Part shown: positions 1-6,483 of the stretch, in pieces | Position numbering within the stretch: the first letter of the stretch is position 1 | How the letters are laid out: each line of letters opens with the position of its first letter | Assembly (NCBI GenBank): GCA_024400895.1 | Contig: JAKSMA010000040.1 | Location: 1-13,051 of the forward strand | Length of the DNA stretch: 13,051 nt | Direction of reading: 5' to 3' | DNA from: Muribaculaceae bacterium | GTDB lineage: Bacteria > Bacteroidota > Bacteroidia > Bacteroidales > Muribaculaceae | The notes under the pieces: generated by a model | Databases searched by the model: none | What the model was told of the DNA's origin: nothing | What the model saw: the letters and a program-made list of their open reading frames with translations, nothing else | Translations under genes and position numbers: made by a program

Positions 1-56
1 TTAACACTATATTCTTGAATATGCGCTCCACCAACCAGGAAAATCCGCTGATCCAT
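1..56 (-). CDS. Possible 5' end of a gene running off the left edge
   Basis: An open frame begins with ATG at 56 and continues through the window edge for 18 complete codons, reading MDQRIFLVGGAHIQEYSV. An in-frame TGA lies at 75-77, seven codons upstream, so the ATG is the only sensible start. It points the same way as every other gene here and begins 95 bases after the MazG-type gene ends. No TAnnTTTG promoter or ribosome binding site is visible just upstream. The fragment is too short to assign to a family, and a chance open frame of this length is possible. Confidence 0.4.
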   Translation of the reverse strand, partial: MDQRIFLVGGAHIQEYSV

Positions 57-70
57 TTTTATTAGATTTG

Positions 71-125
71 CGGCTCAATTTGAGCCGAAAAACGACTGGT
101 TTTGGCGTTTTTTGAGCCGAAACGA
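71..125. repeat. Small GAGCCG palindrome and direct repeat in an intergenic gap
   Basis: Bases 71-87 form an 8-bp inverted repeat (CGGCTCAA, one spacer base, TTGAGCCG). The right half extends into a 12-base word, TTTGAGCCGAAA, at 79-90 that recurs exactly at 111-122; both copies are followed within a few bases by CGA. The stem could form on either strand, but neither side has a T run, so it is not a convincing intrinsic terminator. It lies between the MazG-type gene and the partial gene at the edge and could be an operator or a decayed repeat. Confidence 0.4.
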
Positions 126-150
126 GCTTTCCTTTTCTGGAAGCTTTGCT

Positions 151-477
151 TTAGCGGTTGTCGCCGGAGCCGTGGAGTTGGCCGCGACTTTTGCGCGACG
201 CCAGTTTCTGCAAGTTTATTTCGGCAATTTGTTCCAATGTGAAACCGAGGTCGCCAGCCATGGCTGCCAGATACCAGAGCACATCGCCAAGTTCTTTTGC
301 GATTTCCGTTTTGGCCTCTTCGCTGAAGTTTCCACCATGGTCGCGAATCACTTTTTTCACTTTTTCTGCCACCTCGCCGGTTTCGCCAGCAAGTCCGAGT
401 GCAGGGTATACGGCTTTCATGTCGCGTGGGTAGATGGCTGATGCTGAAGCCTGCTCTTGATATTCGTTAAGTTTCAT
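151..477 (-). CDS. Small MazG-type nucleoside triphosphate pyrophosphohydrolase
   Basis: This 108-residue protein carries the MazG superfamily magnesium-binding pattern. E35-V-A-E38 and E62-L-G-D65 are separated by 23 residues, matching the family rule ExxE(12-28)ExxD. The flanking helices (ALGLAGETGEVAEK and KELGDVLWYLAAMA) are typical of the short single-domain members that hydrolyse (d)NTPs to the monophosphate and pyrophosphate, often as house-cleaning of aberrant nucleotides. It is much shorter than the two-domain E. coli MazG (about 260 residues), so I leave the symbol blank. The charged tail after about residue 90 looks non-conserved. The ATG lies five bases after the stop of the upstream phosphoesterase gene, so the two are probably cotranscribed. 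The family call is firm; the exact substrate cannot be read from the sequence. Confidence 0.88.
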   Translation of the reverse strand: MKLNEYQEQASASAIYPRDMKAVYPALGLAGETGEVAEKVKKVIRDHGGNFSEEAKTEIAKELGDVLWYLAAMAGDLGFTLEQIAEINLQKLASRKSRGQLHGSGDNR

Positions 478-482
478 CGCGC

Positions 483-2132
483 TTATTTTTTGTTAGGGAT
501 TTCCAATGTGTAAGGAGCTGGGCGCTGGAGTGTAGTGGTGTATTCGTGTCCAAACGAATCGGTTACCTTCACCGTCACGGGCGAATCGGATTTCGATGCC
601 ACAGCCTTGAAGGTGTGGAATGTGCCGTAGTGGTATTGGGGTGACACTTTCGCTGGTCTTTTGAATTGTGGGAGCGTGTAGGCCAGCAGATAGGCAGGGT
701 CAATGGAGTGCAGACGAGTGGTCGTGAGTGGAGTGCCGTCTTCGGTCACTTCAATTTTCCAGTCGTCGTCCCATGCATATACATTGATGAGCACAGAGTT
801 GTCTTCGAAATCTTCGTATGTAGGCATTCGTTCAAATTCCTTCGCCAATCTTATTGCATCTGGGTCGGTGGCAAGGAAACCTTTCACCGTGTTCATGTCG
901 AGCACGCGGAATTGCGGGTCTTGGTGGTCTTCGATGGAAGCGTATTTCCATTCCAAACTGTCGCCTCTCACGGTCCAGCGGCTATAGCGAGCTGGCGATC
1001 CGTCGGGACACATGTCGGTGCCGGTAATGTAGCCGGTTATCCACCATGTGGCACAAATGGCCGCAATGTTGTGCTCCATGATGTTGGGGTATTCCTTAGG
1101 GTGCGCGTTGTAGTTGATGTGGGTGTGTCCACTCACGAAATGCACATTCTTGAAGCCATCGAAGCACGACGCCAATTCTTTGATATTCAGGAGCGACCCC
1201 CATGTGGAGAAGTCGATGTTGAGGCGGAATGATGGAATGTGCGAGCACACCACCACTGGCGAAGCCTTGTCTACCAGTGCGAGGTCTTGTCGAAGCCAGG
1301 CGATTTGCTGAGGAGTGACGGCAGCGTCGTAGTTGCGTTGCCCCCACACGCCTTTGCGCGCTTTTTTGCCCTCGGGAAGCGTGTCGTTTTTATACACGAT
1401 ATTGTCGAGCACCACATAGTGCACTTTGCCAATGTTATAGGAATAGTAGTTGGGGCACACCACCTCACGCCAAGGCTTGGCGGCGAGGAAGTCGGTGCTT
1501 GGCGAGTGTGGCACCGCAGGGTCGTTGTCATGGTTGCCAATCACAGGAAAAAGCGGTACGGGATAGCCCATCTTGCGCTGGTCGTTCATGAAATCGCGCA
1601 CAGTGTATTTGTGGGCGTACCAGAAATTGTCCCAACTCAAATCGCCAAGAATCATCGAATAGGTGGGCATCTGTTTTTCTGCTGCCATCTCTTTTTCGTA
1701 TCTCAAGTCGGCGATGTAGCCCTTCTGGTAAGTTTTTCGGTCGTTTACACGCTTTGCGAGGTGGCTGTCGGCACCGATAATCATCACGTAATTGTCGGAA
1801 GGCTGGTAGGTGAGTTTGAAATCGTGCACCTCAGGCACTGTCACGCTTGTGTTTTTGAGCTTTTGCCAGAATTGAGGGTTGAATCCATTGGCCATCTCCA
1901 CCGTGTAGTTGCGAGGAATGCTGACGAACACATAGCCATTCATCTTGTCGCTCTGCAAGGCGTAGCGCCCTTGCTCGTCGGTAGTCACCACGTTGATGCC
2001 GTCGCTCACGGCCACACCACTCACGCCTGTGCCATTGCAAGTCACTGTCCCTGTCACATTTTGTGACCAACCAGTCACCACAGCCACAGTGGCAAAGATT
2101 GCTGAATATATTAGTCGTTTCATTGTATGCAT
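483..2132 (-). CDS. Exported three-domain calcineurin-like metallophosphoesterase
   Basis: A 549-residue metallophosphoesterase. An N-terminal signal-like stretch (KRLIYSAIFATVAVVTG) is followed by a beta-rich CarboxypepD_reg/metallophosphatase-N-like domain (about 25-108, with TTDEQGRY). The catalytic domain (about 112-345) shows the metal ligands in order: D122-S-H124, G163-D164, G199-N-H-D202, S-H298 and G335-H-T-H338. A C-terminal domain follows (about 350-545), as in the Bacteroidetes N-calcineurin-C arrangement. It probably acts in the periplasm or at the surface on a phosphoester that cannot be named. Two starts are possible, at 2132 (MHTM) and 2123 (MKRLIYS); the second gives a more typical signal peptide. 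A -7 promoter element lies only 25 bases upstream of the first ATG, and the MazG-type gene follows after five bases. The nuclease gene immediately upstream seems to have disturbed the promoter region. Confidence 0.9.
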   Translation of the reverse strand: MHTMKRLIYSAIFATVAVVTGWSQNVTGTVTCNGTGVSGVAVSDGINVVTTDEQGRYALQSDKMNGYVFVSIPRNYTVEMANGFNPQFWQKLKNTSVTVPEVHDFKLTYQPSDNYVMIIGADSHLAKRVNDRKTYQKGYIADLRYEKEMAAEKQMPTYSMILGDLSWDNFWYAHKYTVRDFMNDQRKMGYPVPLFPVIGNHDNDPAVPHSPSTDFLAAKPWREVVCPNYYSYNIGKVHYVVLDNIVYKNDTLPEGKKARKGVWGQRNYDAAVTPQQIAWLRQDLALVDKASPVVVCSHIPSFRLNIDFSTWGSLLNIKELASCFDGFKNVHFVSGHTHINYNAHPKEYPNIMEHNIAAICATWWITGYITGTDMCPDGSPARYSRWTVRGDSLEWKYASIEDHQDPQFRVLDMNTVKGFLATDPDAIRLAKEFERMPTYEDFEDNSVLINVYAWDDDWKIEVTEDGTPLTTTRLHSIDPAYLLAYTLPQFKRPAKVSPQYHYGTFHTFKAVASKSDSPVTVKVTDSFGHEYTTTLQRPAPYTLEIPNKK

Positions 2133-2141
2133 TTTGTTATT

Positions 2142-2173
2142 TTGATAAATCAGTTACAAAAATAATCAAATTT
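2142..2173. repeat. Left copy of a 32-bp direct repeat flanking the nuclease gene
   Basis: This segment aligns without gaps to 3243-3274 with 29 of 32 bases identical. The common core is TTGATAAATC ... TACAAAAATAAT ... AAATTT; the three differences are at offsets 11, 13 and 26. It overlaps the last base of the nuclease stop codon and contains the -7 element of the phosphoesterase gene. Similarity falls off sharply on the nuclease side and weakens gradually on the other. Confidence 0.75.
2157..2164 (-). promoter_or_regulatory. -7 promoter element upstream of the metallophosphoesterase
   Basis: On the minus strand the bases read TATTTTTG, matching the Bacteroidetes -7 consensus TAnnTTTG, 24 bases before the ATG at 2132. 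No TTTG-like -33 box is seen at the usual 19-20 base spacing. The element sits inside the left copy of a 32-bp direct repeat. The transcript leader would be very short. Confidence 0.55.
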
Positions 2174-3225
2174 TATTGTTTGTGCTGACTTTCTAATTCT
2201 AAAACTGTACGTGCAACCACTTGCTCAAGTTGATAAGTTGCGACTCCCAATGGCTGTTCTATGCCACGCAGCGACCATTCAACAACCGTTTTCTTCGCTG
2301 ATTTACAAATGAGGAGCCCAATAGTTGAATTGTCGTCATCACCTTTCAGCAAGTTGTCGACAGCCGATACATAGAAATTGATTTTTCCTACAAATTCGGG
2401 CTTGAATTCAACCACTTTTAGCTCAATGACGACATAGCGTTTCTGTGGTATATGATAGAAAATCAAGTCGGGGAAGAATGACTGCCCGTCTTCAACTTGA
2501 AGTTCCATTTGCTGTCCAACAAAGGCGAAACCTTTTCCTAATTCAAGTAAGAAGCGCGTGATGTTTGAAACGAGGGCCTTTTCTAATTCTTTTTCATTGT
2601 AGCCTTCTTGTATTGTGAGAAAATCGAAATTATAGGGGTCTTTCAGTATTTCTTGCGCAAGTACACCTTGAGGCAAAGGTAGTTGGGATTTGAAATTGGT
2701 GATTGCTGCACCTCTTGTCTCAAAAAGCTTCGCCGAGATATTATCTTCAAGAATGCGGCGGCTCCAATTGTGTTCAATGGTCATGTTGATGTAGAACAGA
2801 GCTTCTTCAAGAGATTTGCTTTTTGTGAAAATTAATACGTGATGTTTCCATGGGATTCTTCCAAATGATTCAGGCATCTCTAATTGGTCACCAACTTGGT
2901 GACCAATTGTAATTTGTTGGTAGTAAAACGAATACCAACGGCGCATGTATTTTATGTTTGTGTCGGAAAATCCAGTTTCGTTTGGGAATGCATTTCGCAT
3001 ATCTAAAGCGAATTGTTTTACGATTTTCTCTCCCCAGCGGTTTTCAATATCAAGTGCTGTCATGTCTCGTCCGATGCTCCAATAGAATTTTAGCATTTCG
3101 ACATTTACTTGTACAATGGCTTTTGTCCGCGCTTGGGAGAAACGCGCTTTTATGTCTTTTAGCCATTCTACATAGTCACTTTTAATAAGTGCTTCGGTAC
3201 GAGTAATGAATGTGGGAGTTTCCAT
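2173..3225 (-). CDS. YhcG/DUF1016-type PDDEXK nuclease-domain protein
   Basis: A 350-residue protein with the two-part YhcG architecture. A helical DUF1016 N-terminal half (about 10-165) includes FYWSIGRDM, SDTNIKYMRRWYSFY and the IPWKHH motif. The C-terminal PD-(D/E)xK nuclease domain shows P252-D253, then E268-L-K270 on the next strand. Relatives are often found near restriction or other defence loci, but the biological role of the family is unsettled. The open frame extends upstream to 3288, but I choose the ATG at 3225 (METPTFITRTE) because a promoter -7 element lies at 3258-3265, inside the longer version. The gene is visibly AT-richer than its neighbours: bases 2581-2640 hold 19 G or C of 60, against 30 of 60 at 3721-3780 in pgi. 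It is also bracketed by 32-bp direct repeats. Both observations suggest acquisition from elsewhere. No restriction or methylase gene is adjacent. Confidence 0.87.
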   Translation of the reverse strand: METPTFITRTEALIKSDYVEWLKDIKARFSQARTKAIVQVNVEMLKFYWSIGRDMTALDIENRWGEKIVKQFALDMRNAFPNETGFSDTNIKYMRRWYSFYYQQITIGHQVGDQLEMPESFGRIPWKHHVLIFTKSKSLEEALFYINMTIEHNWSRRILEDNISAKLFETRGAAITNFKSQLPLPQGVLAQEILKDPYNFDFLTIQEGYNEKELEKALVSNITRFLLELGKGFAFVGQQMELQVEDGQSFFPDLIFYHIPQKRYVVIELKVVEFKPEFVGKINFYVSAVDNLLKGDDDNSTIGLLICKSAKKTVVEWSLRGIEQPLGVATYQLEQVVARTVLELESQHKQ

Positions 3226-3242
3226 AAAGCGTAGCTGTTGTA

Positions 3243-3274
3243 TTGATAAATCTGCTACAAAAATAATGAAATTT
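3243..3274. repeat. Right copy of the 32-bp direct repeat flanking the nuclease gene
   Basis: It matches 2142-2173 at 29 of 32 positions in the same orientation. It contains the -7 element used by the nuclease gene and lies 17 bases upstream of the chosen nuclease ATG. The distance between equivalent bases of the two copies is 1101, which is nuclease gene plus one repeat. Confidence 0.75.
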
Positions 3275-3288
3275 CCCCCCTCTGCCAA
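3258..3288 (-). promoter_or_regulatory. Promoter of the nuclease gene
   Basis: The minus strand reads TATTTTTG at 3258-3265 (TAnnTTTG consensus). A one-mismatch -33 box, TTGG, lies at 3285-3288, exactly 19 bases upstream. Its position inside the upstream extension of the open frame is what decides for the ATG at 3225. Confidence 0.55.
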
Positions 3289-3300
3289 TCCTTTCGCTTA

Positions 3301-3342
3301 CAAAAAACAAGTGACCCGCATTTTGCTTTGCAGGGTCACTTG
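3301..3342 (-). terminator. Intrinsic terminator closing the pgi transcription unit
   Basis: A perfect 10-bp inverted repeat (CAAGTGACCC at 3308-3317 with GGGTCACTTG at 3333-3342) encloses a 15-base loop. Read on the minus strand, the second arm is followed by TTTTTT, the classic Rho-independent layout. It lies about 50 bases past the pgi stop codon and ahead of the nuclease promoter, so it separates the two transcription units. Confidence 0.88.
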
Positions 3343-3391
3343 CTTGATATGATAGCCATAGCACCGAGGTGGCGCTAAGCAATGTTGGCGA

Positions 3392-4720
3392 TTATTTTTT
3401 GAGCTTCGCTTGGATGGCTTCGCTTTCTGCTTCGTAGCCAGGCTTGTTGAGCAGTGCGAACATGTTCTTCTTGTATGCTTCCACACCTGGTTGGTTGAAT
3501 GGATTCACACCGAGGATGTATCCACTCACGCCACAAGCCTTCTCAAAGAAGTAGATGAGTTGGCCGAGGTATTGTTCGGTGAGGGCAGGGATGGTGATGA
3601 GCAAGTTTGGAACGCCACCGTCGACGTGAGCCAAGCGGGTGCCGAGTTCAGCCATCTTGTTCACTTCGTCCACGCGCTTGCCAGCGAGGAAGTTCAAGCC
3701 ATCGAGGTTAGCATCGTCGCTTGGGATGACTACGGTGTTGGTTTGGTCGCCTACAGAAAGCACTGTTTCGAAGATGGTGCGTTCGCCTTCTTGAATCCAT
3801 TGGCCCATAGAGTGGAGGTCGGCGGTGAAGTCAACCGATGCAGGGAAAATGCCCAGGTTGTCCTTACCTTCGCTTTCGCCGTAGAGTTGTTTCCACCATT
3901 CAGCAAAGTAGTGGAGGCGAGGGCAGAAGTTTACAAGAATTTCAATTTTCTTGCCAGCTTGGTAGAGGGCGTTGCGGGTTTGGGCGTAGGTGAATACGTT
4001 GTCGTCGCAGTCCTTTTCCATTTCCACAGCACCAGCCACGAGCGCCTTGATGTCGAAGCCTGCCACTGCGATTGGGAGCAAGCCCACAGGAGTGAGCACA
4101 GAGAAGCGACCGCCCACATTGTCGGGAATTACATAGGTCTTGTAGCCTTCTTGGGTGGCGAGACTGCGGAGAGCGCCCTTCTTTGCGTCGGTGATGGCCA
4201 CGATGCGCTTAGCGGCTTCAGCCTTGCCTTCTTGCTTTTCAAGCATGTCCTTCAACAGACGGAAAGCGATGGCGGGTTCGGTGGTGGTTCCTGATTTCGA
4301 AATCACAACGATACCGAATTTGCGGCCCTTCAAGAGGTCCATGAGTTCGGCGAGATAGTCTTCGCCGATATTGTTTCCGGCAAAGAGCACCTTGCACTTG
4401 CCAGGTTTGTAAGCGTCGAAACTGTCGCTCAAGGCTTCAATCACAGCCTTTGAACCGAGGTAGCTGCCACCAATACCGATGGCCACCACGAATTCGCAAC
4501 TTTCGCGCAATGCTTTCGCGGTTGCTTCGATGTCGGTGAGTTCTGCTTCGGTGATGCTGCTTGGAAGGTGAAGCCATCCGAGGAAGTCGTTGCCTTCGCC
4601 TGTGCCTTTTTCGAGCTTTTCTACTGCTTCTACTGCTGCTTCGTGCAATGCGTCAACCTTTGCTTGGTCGATTACTTGGCCGAGTGCAGCGAAATTTGCT
4701 ACTTGAATTTTTTGTGACAT
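3392..4720 (-). CDS. pgi: Glucose-6-phosphate isomerase
   Basis: This cytoplasmic enzyme interconverts glucose 6-phosphate and fructose 6-phosphate in glycolysis and gluconeogenesis. The protein has 442 residues, the usual length of the compact bacterial form. It shows the sugar-phosphate binding SIS folds with GIGGSYLGS (82-90) and SKSGTT (141-146). The family signature [15 protein letters not shown] spans about 200-214. The GESEGK loop at 281-286 supplies the expected catalytic glutamate, and DLHSMGQ follows at about 301-307. No TAnnTTTG element lies in the 39 bases before the ATG, whereas a promoter lies before the upstream GNAT-like gene. The two are therefore probably one transcript, closed by the terminator at 3301-3342. 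The sequence appears intact. Confidence 0.97.
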   Translation of the reverse strand: MSQKIQVANFAALGQVIDQAKVDALHEAAVEAVEKLEKGTGEGNDFLGWLHLPSSITEAELTDIEATAKALRESCEFVVAIGIGGSYLGSKAVIEALSDSFDAYKPGKCKVLFAGNNIGEDYLAELMDLLKGRKFGIVVISKSGTTTEPAIAFRLLKDMLEKQEGKAEAAKRIVAITDAKKGALRSLATQEGYKTYVIPDNVGGRFSVLTPVGLLPIAVAGFDIKALVAGAVEMEKDCDDNVFTYAQTRNALYQAGKKIEILVNFCPRLHYFAEWWKQLYGESEGKDNLGIFPASVDFTADLHSMGQWIQEGERTIFETVLSVGDQTNTVVIPSDDANLDGLNFLAGKRVDEVNKMAELGTRLAHVDGGVPNLLITIPALTEQYLGQLIYFFEKACGVSGYILGVNPFNQPGVEAYKKNMFALLNKPGYEAESEAIQAKLKK

Positions 4721-4759
4721 AGTTGTGTTATTAATTTGTAATACTATTGATTAGCGTGA

Positions 4760-5893
4760 TTATATATTCTTGGTGAATGCGCGGCGGCGCTTGTGCTGCT
4801 CAATGTCGAAATATTGCCATTGTTTTTGCACGTTTTCGTTGGTTTCGAGTTCCACATTGGTCTCTGCCCATTCATAGCCGCGCTTGTTGAATGCCGGAAT
4901 CAGATCAATGAAGAAGAGTGAATTCACCCCCTTGCTCTGATATTCAGGCTTAACGGCAATGAGCAGCAAGTCGACGATTTGCTTCTCCTTTTTGATGGCC
5001 TTGAGCATGTGATACCAACCGAAAGGCAGCATGCGGCCGCGGTTTTTGATGAGCGCCTTTGAGAGCGACGGCACACTGATGCCCACGCCCACAAGTTGGT
5101 CGTCGGCGTCGGCAACCATTGAAATGTGGTCGAGAGGCAAGAATGGCAAGTAGACCTTAATGTAGTGTTGCATCTGCTTTTCCGACAGCGGAGAGTAGCC
5201 AAAGAGGCTGTCGTAGGCCTCGTTGATGAGCGAGAAGATGGCGTTGCCGTATTTCTTCACCAGTTCTTTGGTATTTTTCATTTTCACCAGGTGAAGGCCA
5301 AAGCGTGTTTGCACGATGTTGCCAATTTTCTGCATCTTGACAGGAATCTCCTTAGGAATGTTGATTTTAAATTCCACCCAGTCGACATCCTTCGTGAATC
5401 CGAGGCGCTCGAATTGCTTTTGGTAGTAGGGGTGGTTGTAGATGGTGGCTTGGGTGCCGAGCTGGTCGAAACCCTCTATGAGGCAGCCCTCGGGGTCCAT
5501 GTCGGTAAAGCCGAGAGGGCCGGTGAGCTGGGTCATACCTTTTTCTTTCGACCATGCCAATACGGTGTCGAATAGGGCGTCGACCACTTCGTCGTCGTCG
5601 ATGAAATCCACGAAACCGAAGCGACCTTCAGCCTTGCCTTCTCGTTGGTTCACCAAATTGTTGATGATAGCGGCGATGCGACCCACAGGCTTGCCGTCGC
5701 GATACGCCATGAAAAATGCGCTTTCGCAGAATTCATAAGCGGGATTCTCCTCTGGCAGGAATGTGGTGAGCATGTCGCCCACGAGGTCGGGCACATAGTA
5801 TGCGTTGTCTTTATATAGAGTGTCGATTGGAAAGTGGATAAACTTCAGCAAATCCTTCTTCTTTGCTTCGAGTTTGCGAACTTCAATAGCCAT
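4760..5893 (-). CDS. GNAT-superfamily (YghO-like) acyltransferase-type protein
   Basis: A soluble 377-residue protein of a kind common in Bacteroidetes, and related in layout to E. coli YghO. The N-terminal half (to about 190) contains YVPDL, AIINNLVNQ, FGFVDFIDD, LTGPLGFTDMDPEG and YNHPYYQ; the GFTDMDPEG stretch looks like a conserved active-site or ligand loop. The C-terminal half is GNAT-like, with a strand ISMVADADDQLVGVG, then VDLLLIAVKPEYQSKGVN, whose Q319-S-K-G322 resembles the acetyl-CoA pyrophosphate loop. A final ETNENVQ/WQYFD element follows. No substrate can be assigned. A consensus promoter sits 30 bases upstream, and pgi follows 39 bases downstream with no terminator between them. 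The start at 5893 is the first ATG after the promoter. Confidence 0.72.
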   Translation of the reverse strand: MAIEVRKLEAKKKDLLKFIHFPIDTLYKDNAYYVPDLVGDMLTTFLPEENPAYEFCESAFFMAYRDGKPVGRIAAIINNLVNQREGKAEGRFGFVDFIDDDEVVDALFDTVLAWSKEKGMTQLTGPLGFTDMDPEGCLIEGFDQLGTQATIYNHPYYQKQFERLGFTKDVDWVEFKINIPKEIPVKMQKIGNIVQTRFGLHLVKMKNTKELVKKYGNAIFSLINEAYDSLFGYSPLSEKQMQHYIKVYLPFLPLDHISMVADADDQLVGVGISVPSLSKALIKNRGRMLPFGWYHMLKAIKKEKQIVDLLLIAVKPEYQSKGVNSLFFIDLIPAFNKRGYEWAETNVELETNENVQKQWQYFDIEQHKRRRAFTKNI

Positions 5894-5922
5894 TTTAATT
5901 CGTTTATATTATAAATAATGTG

Positions 5923-5953
5923 CAAAGTTACAAATAAATTACTGATTATGAAA
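5923..5953 (-). promoter_or_regulatory. Promoter of the GNAT-like protein/pgi unit
   Basis: The minus strand reads TAACTTTG at 5923-5930, followed by CAC. This is a textbook Bacteroidetes -7 element. A one-mismatch -33 box, TTTC, lies at 5950-5953, spaced by 19 bases. The ATG at 5893 follows 29 bases after the element. Confidence 0.75.
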
Positions 5954-6148
5954 TTTATTATGCATACTTGGCATAGAAGGCCGCGTCAAATCGGAGGGGG
6001 GATGTGTTAATACATATTTGCGTGGCATATATCACGAATTTATTTTGTGGTTGCCCAGTTTATTTAATGTCACGAATTAGGCGTCTTCGGGAATTAGCGA
6101 ATTATTTTTTATGTGTTGGTTTCATGGCTTGATGCAGTTTCTGGCTAT

Positions 6149-6193
6149 AAAAACAGAAAGTGGAACGTGTTTCACAACAAGCTCCACTTTCTG
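6149..6193 (-). terminator. Intrinsic terminator in the gene-poor kilobase
   Basis: An 11-bp perfect inverted repeat pairs CAGAAAGTGGA (6154-6164) with TCCACTTTCTG (6183-6193) across an 18-base loop. Read on the minus strand, the second arm is followed directly by TTTTTAT. No protein gene ends nearby in this orientation: the nearest upstream stop is at 6914. It therefore points to a noncoding transcript, or to very long 3' read-through from the 838-residue gene. Confidence 0.8.
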
Positions 6194-6281
6194 CAATTGC
6201 ACCTAATTTGGGGAAAATGCAATTACGGGTTATTTAATTTTAAAGGATTCTGTCAGTGTTGGGGTGTCAACTTTATGGGTG

Positions 6282-6340
6282 CAAGAATGTTGTACTATTC
6301 CAGTTTCGCTTTAAATTTGTGGAATAGTATAACATTCTTG
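6282..6340. repeat. 21-bp near-perfect inverted repeat
   Basis: Arms at 6282-6302 and 6320-6340 are complementary at 20 of 21 positions around a 17-base loop. As plus-strand RNA the exception is a G-U wobble, so the helix is unbroken; as minus-strand RNA it is an A.C mismatch. No T run follows on either side, so it is not an ordinary terminator. It lies inside the predicted minus-strand RNA. Confidence 0.85.
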
Positions 6341-6452
6341 TTCACTAACATTAATGGAATGGTAAGTGCCCATAATTAGTAGAGAAAAATGATATAAAAA
6401 TCCGTGTCTAAAAATATAGCGTATATTGTTATTAATCCGCAAAAATAGGTTG

Positions 6453-6483
6453 CAAATGTATAATTACTAAAAATATCTTCAAA
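6453..6483 (-). promoter_or_regulatory. Consensus promoter with no protein gene downstream
   Basis: The minus strand has a perfect -33 box TTTG at 6480-6483, a 19-base spacer and a perfect -7 element TACATTTG at 6453-6460, followed by CAACC. This is one of the two best promoters in the window, having both boxes exact. The next protein start in this direction is at 5893, beyond a strong terminator, so it appears to serve something noncoding. A second weaker -7-like word, TATTTTTG, overlaps just downstream at 6440-6447. Confidence 0.75.

Larger units (their letters stand above)
6149..6447 (-). ncRNA. Predicted independent RNA of about 300 nt, class unknown
   Basis: This is an inference from signals, not a recognised RNA family. 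A full promoter (6453-6483) would start a minus-strand transcript near 6447. An intrinsic terminator (hairpin 6154-6193 plus T run 6149-6153) would end it about 300 nt later. The predicted transcript contains a 21-bp stem-loop (6282-6340) with a single A.C mismatch, and a 7-bp stem (AATTGCA at 6195-6201 with TGCAATT at 6218-6224). No substantial protein frame lies inside it. The only small frame I noticed runs from ATG at 6373 to TAA at 6311 (20 residues, MGTYHSINVSEQECYTIPQI) and ends within the loop of the large hairpin. I see no features of tmRNA, RNase P RNA or SRP RNA. It could be a trans-acting small RNA, a 6S-like RNA or a small-peptide transcript. Confidence 0.5.

Noticed and set aside
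1239..2066. Long plus-strand open frame of 275 codons
   Set aside because: It lies wholly antisense to the metallophosphoesterase, whose catalytic motifs are all in place. Its translation is rich in His, Val and Phe with no family character, typical of a shadow frame.
3226..3288. Upstream extension of the nuclease frame to an ATG at 3288
   Set aside because: The added 21 residues overlap a promoter -7 element and one copy of the 32-bp repeat, and do not resemble the family's N-terminus.
3410..4294. Plus-strand open frame of 294 codons
   Set aside because: Antisense to pgi, which is certain from its signature motifs. The frame is a by-product of codon bias in pgi.
6282..6340. Integron attC site
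   Set aside because: The arms are nearly perfectly complementary, without the GTTRRRY core boxes and extrahelical bases expected of attC, and no integrase gene is nearby.
6113..6379. Plus-strand open frame of 88 codons in the gene-poor kilobase
   Set aside because: It runs through the terminator hairpin and the 21-bp inverted repeat, has no promoter or conserved character, and is rich in Asn, Phe and Trp as expected of translated AT-rich noncoding DNA.
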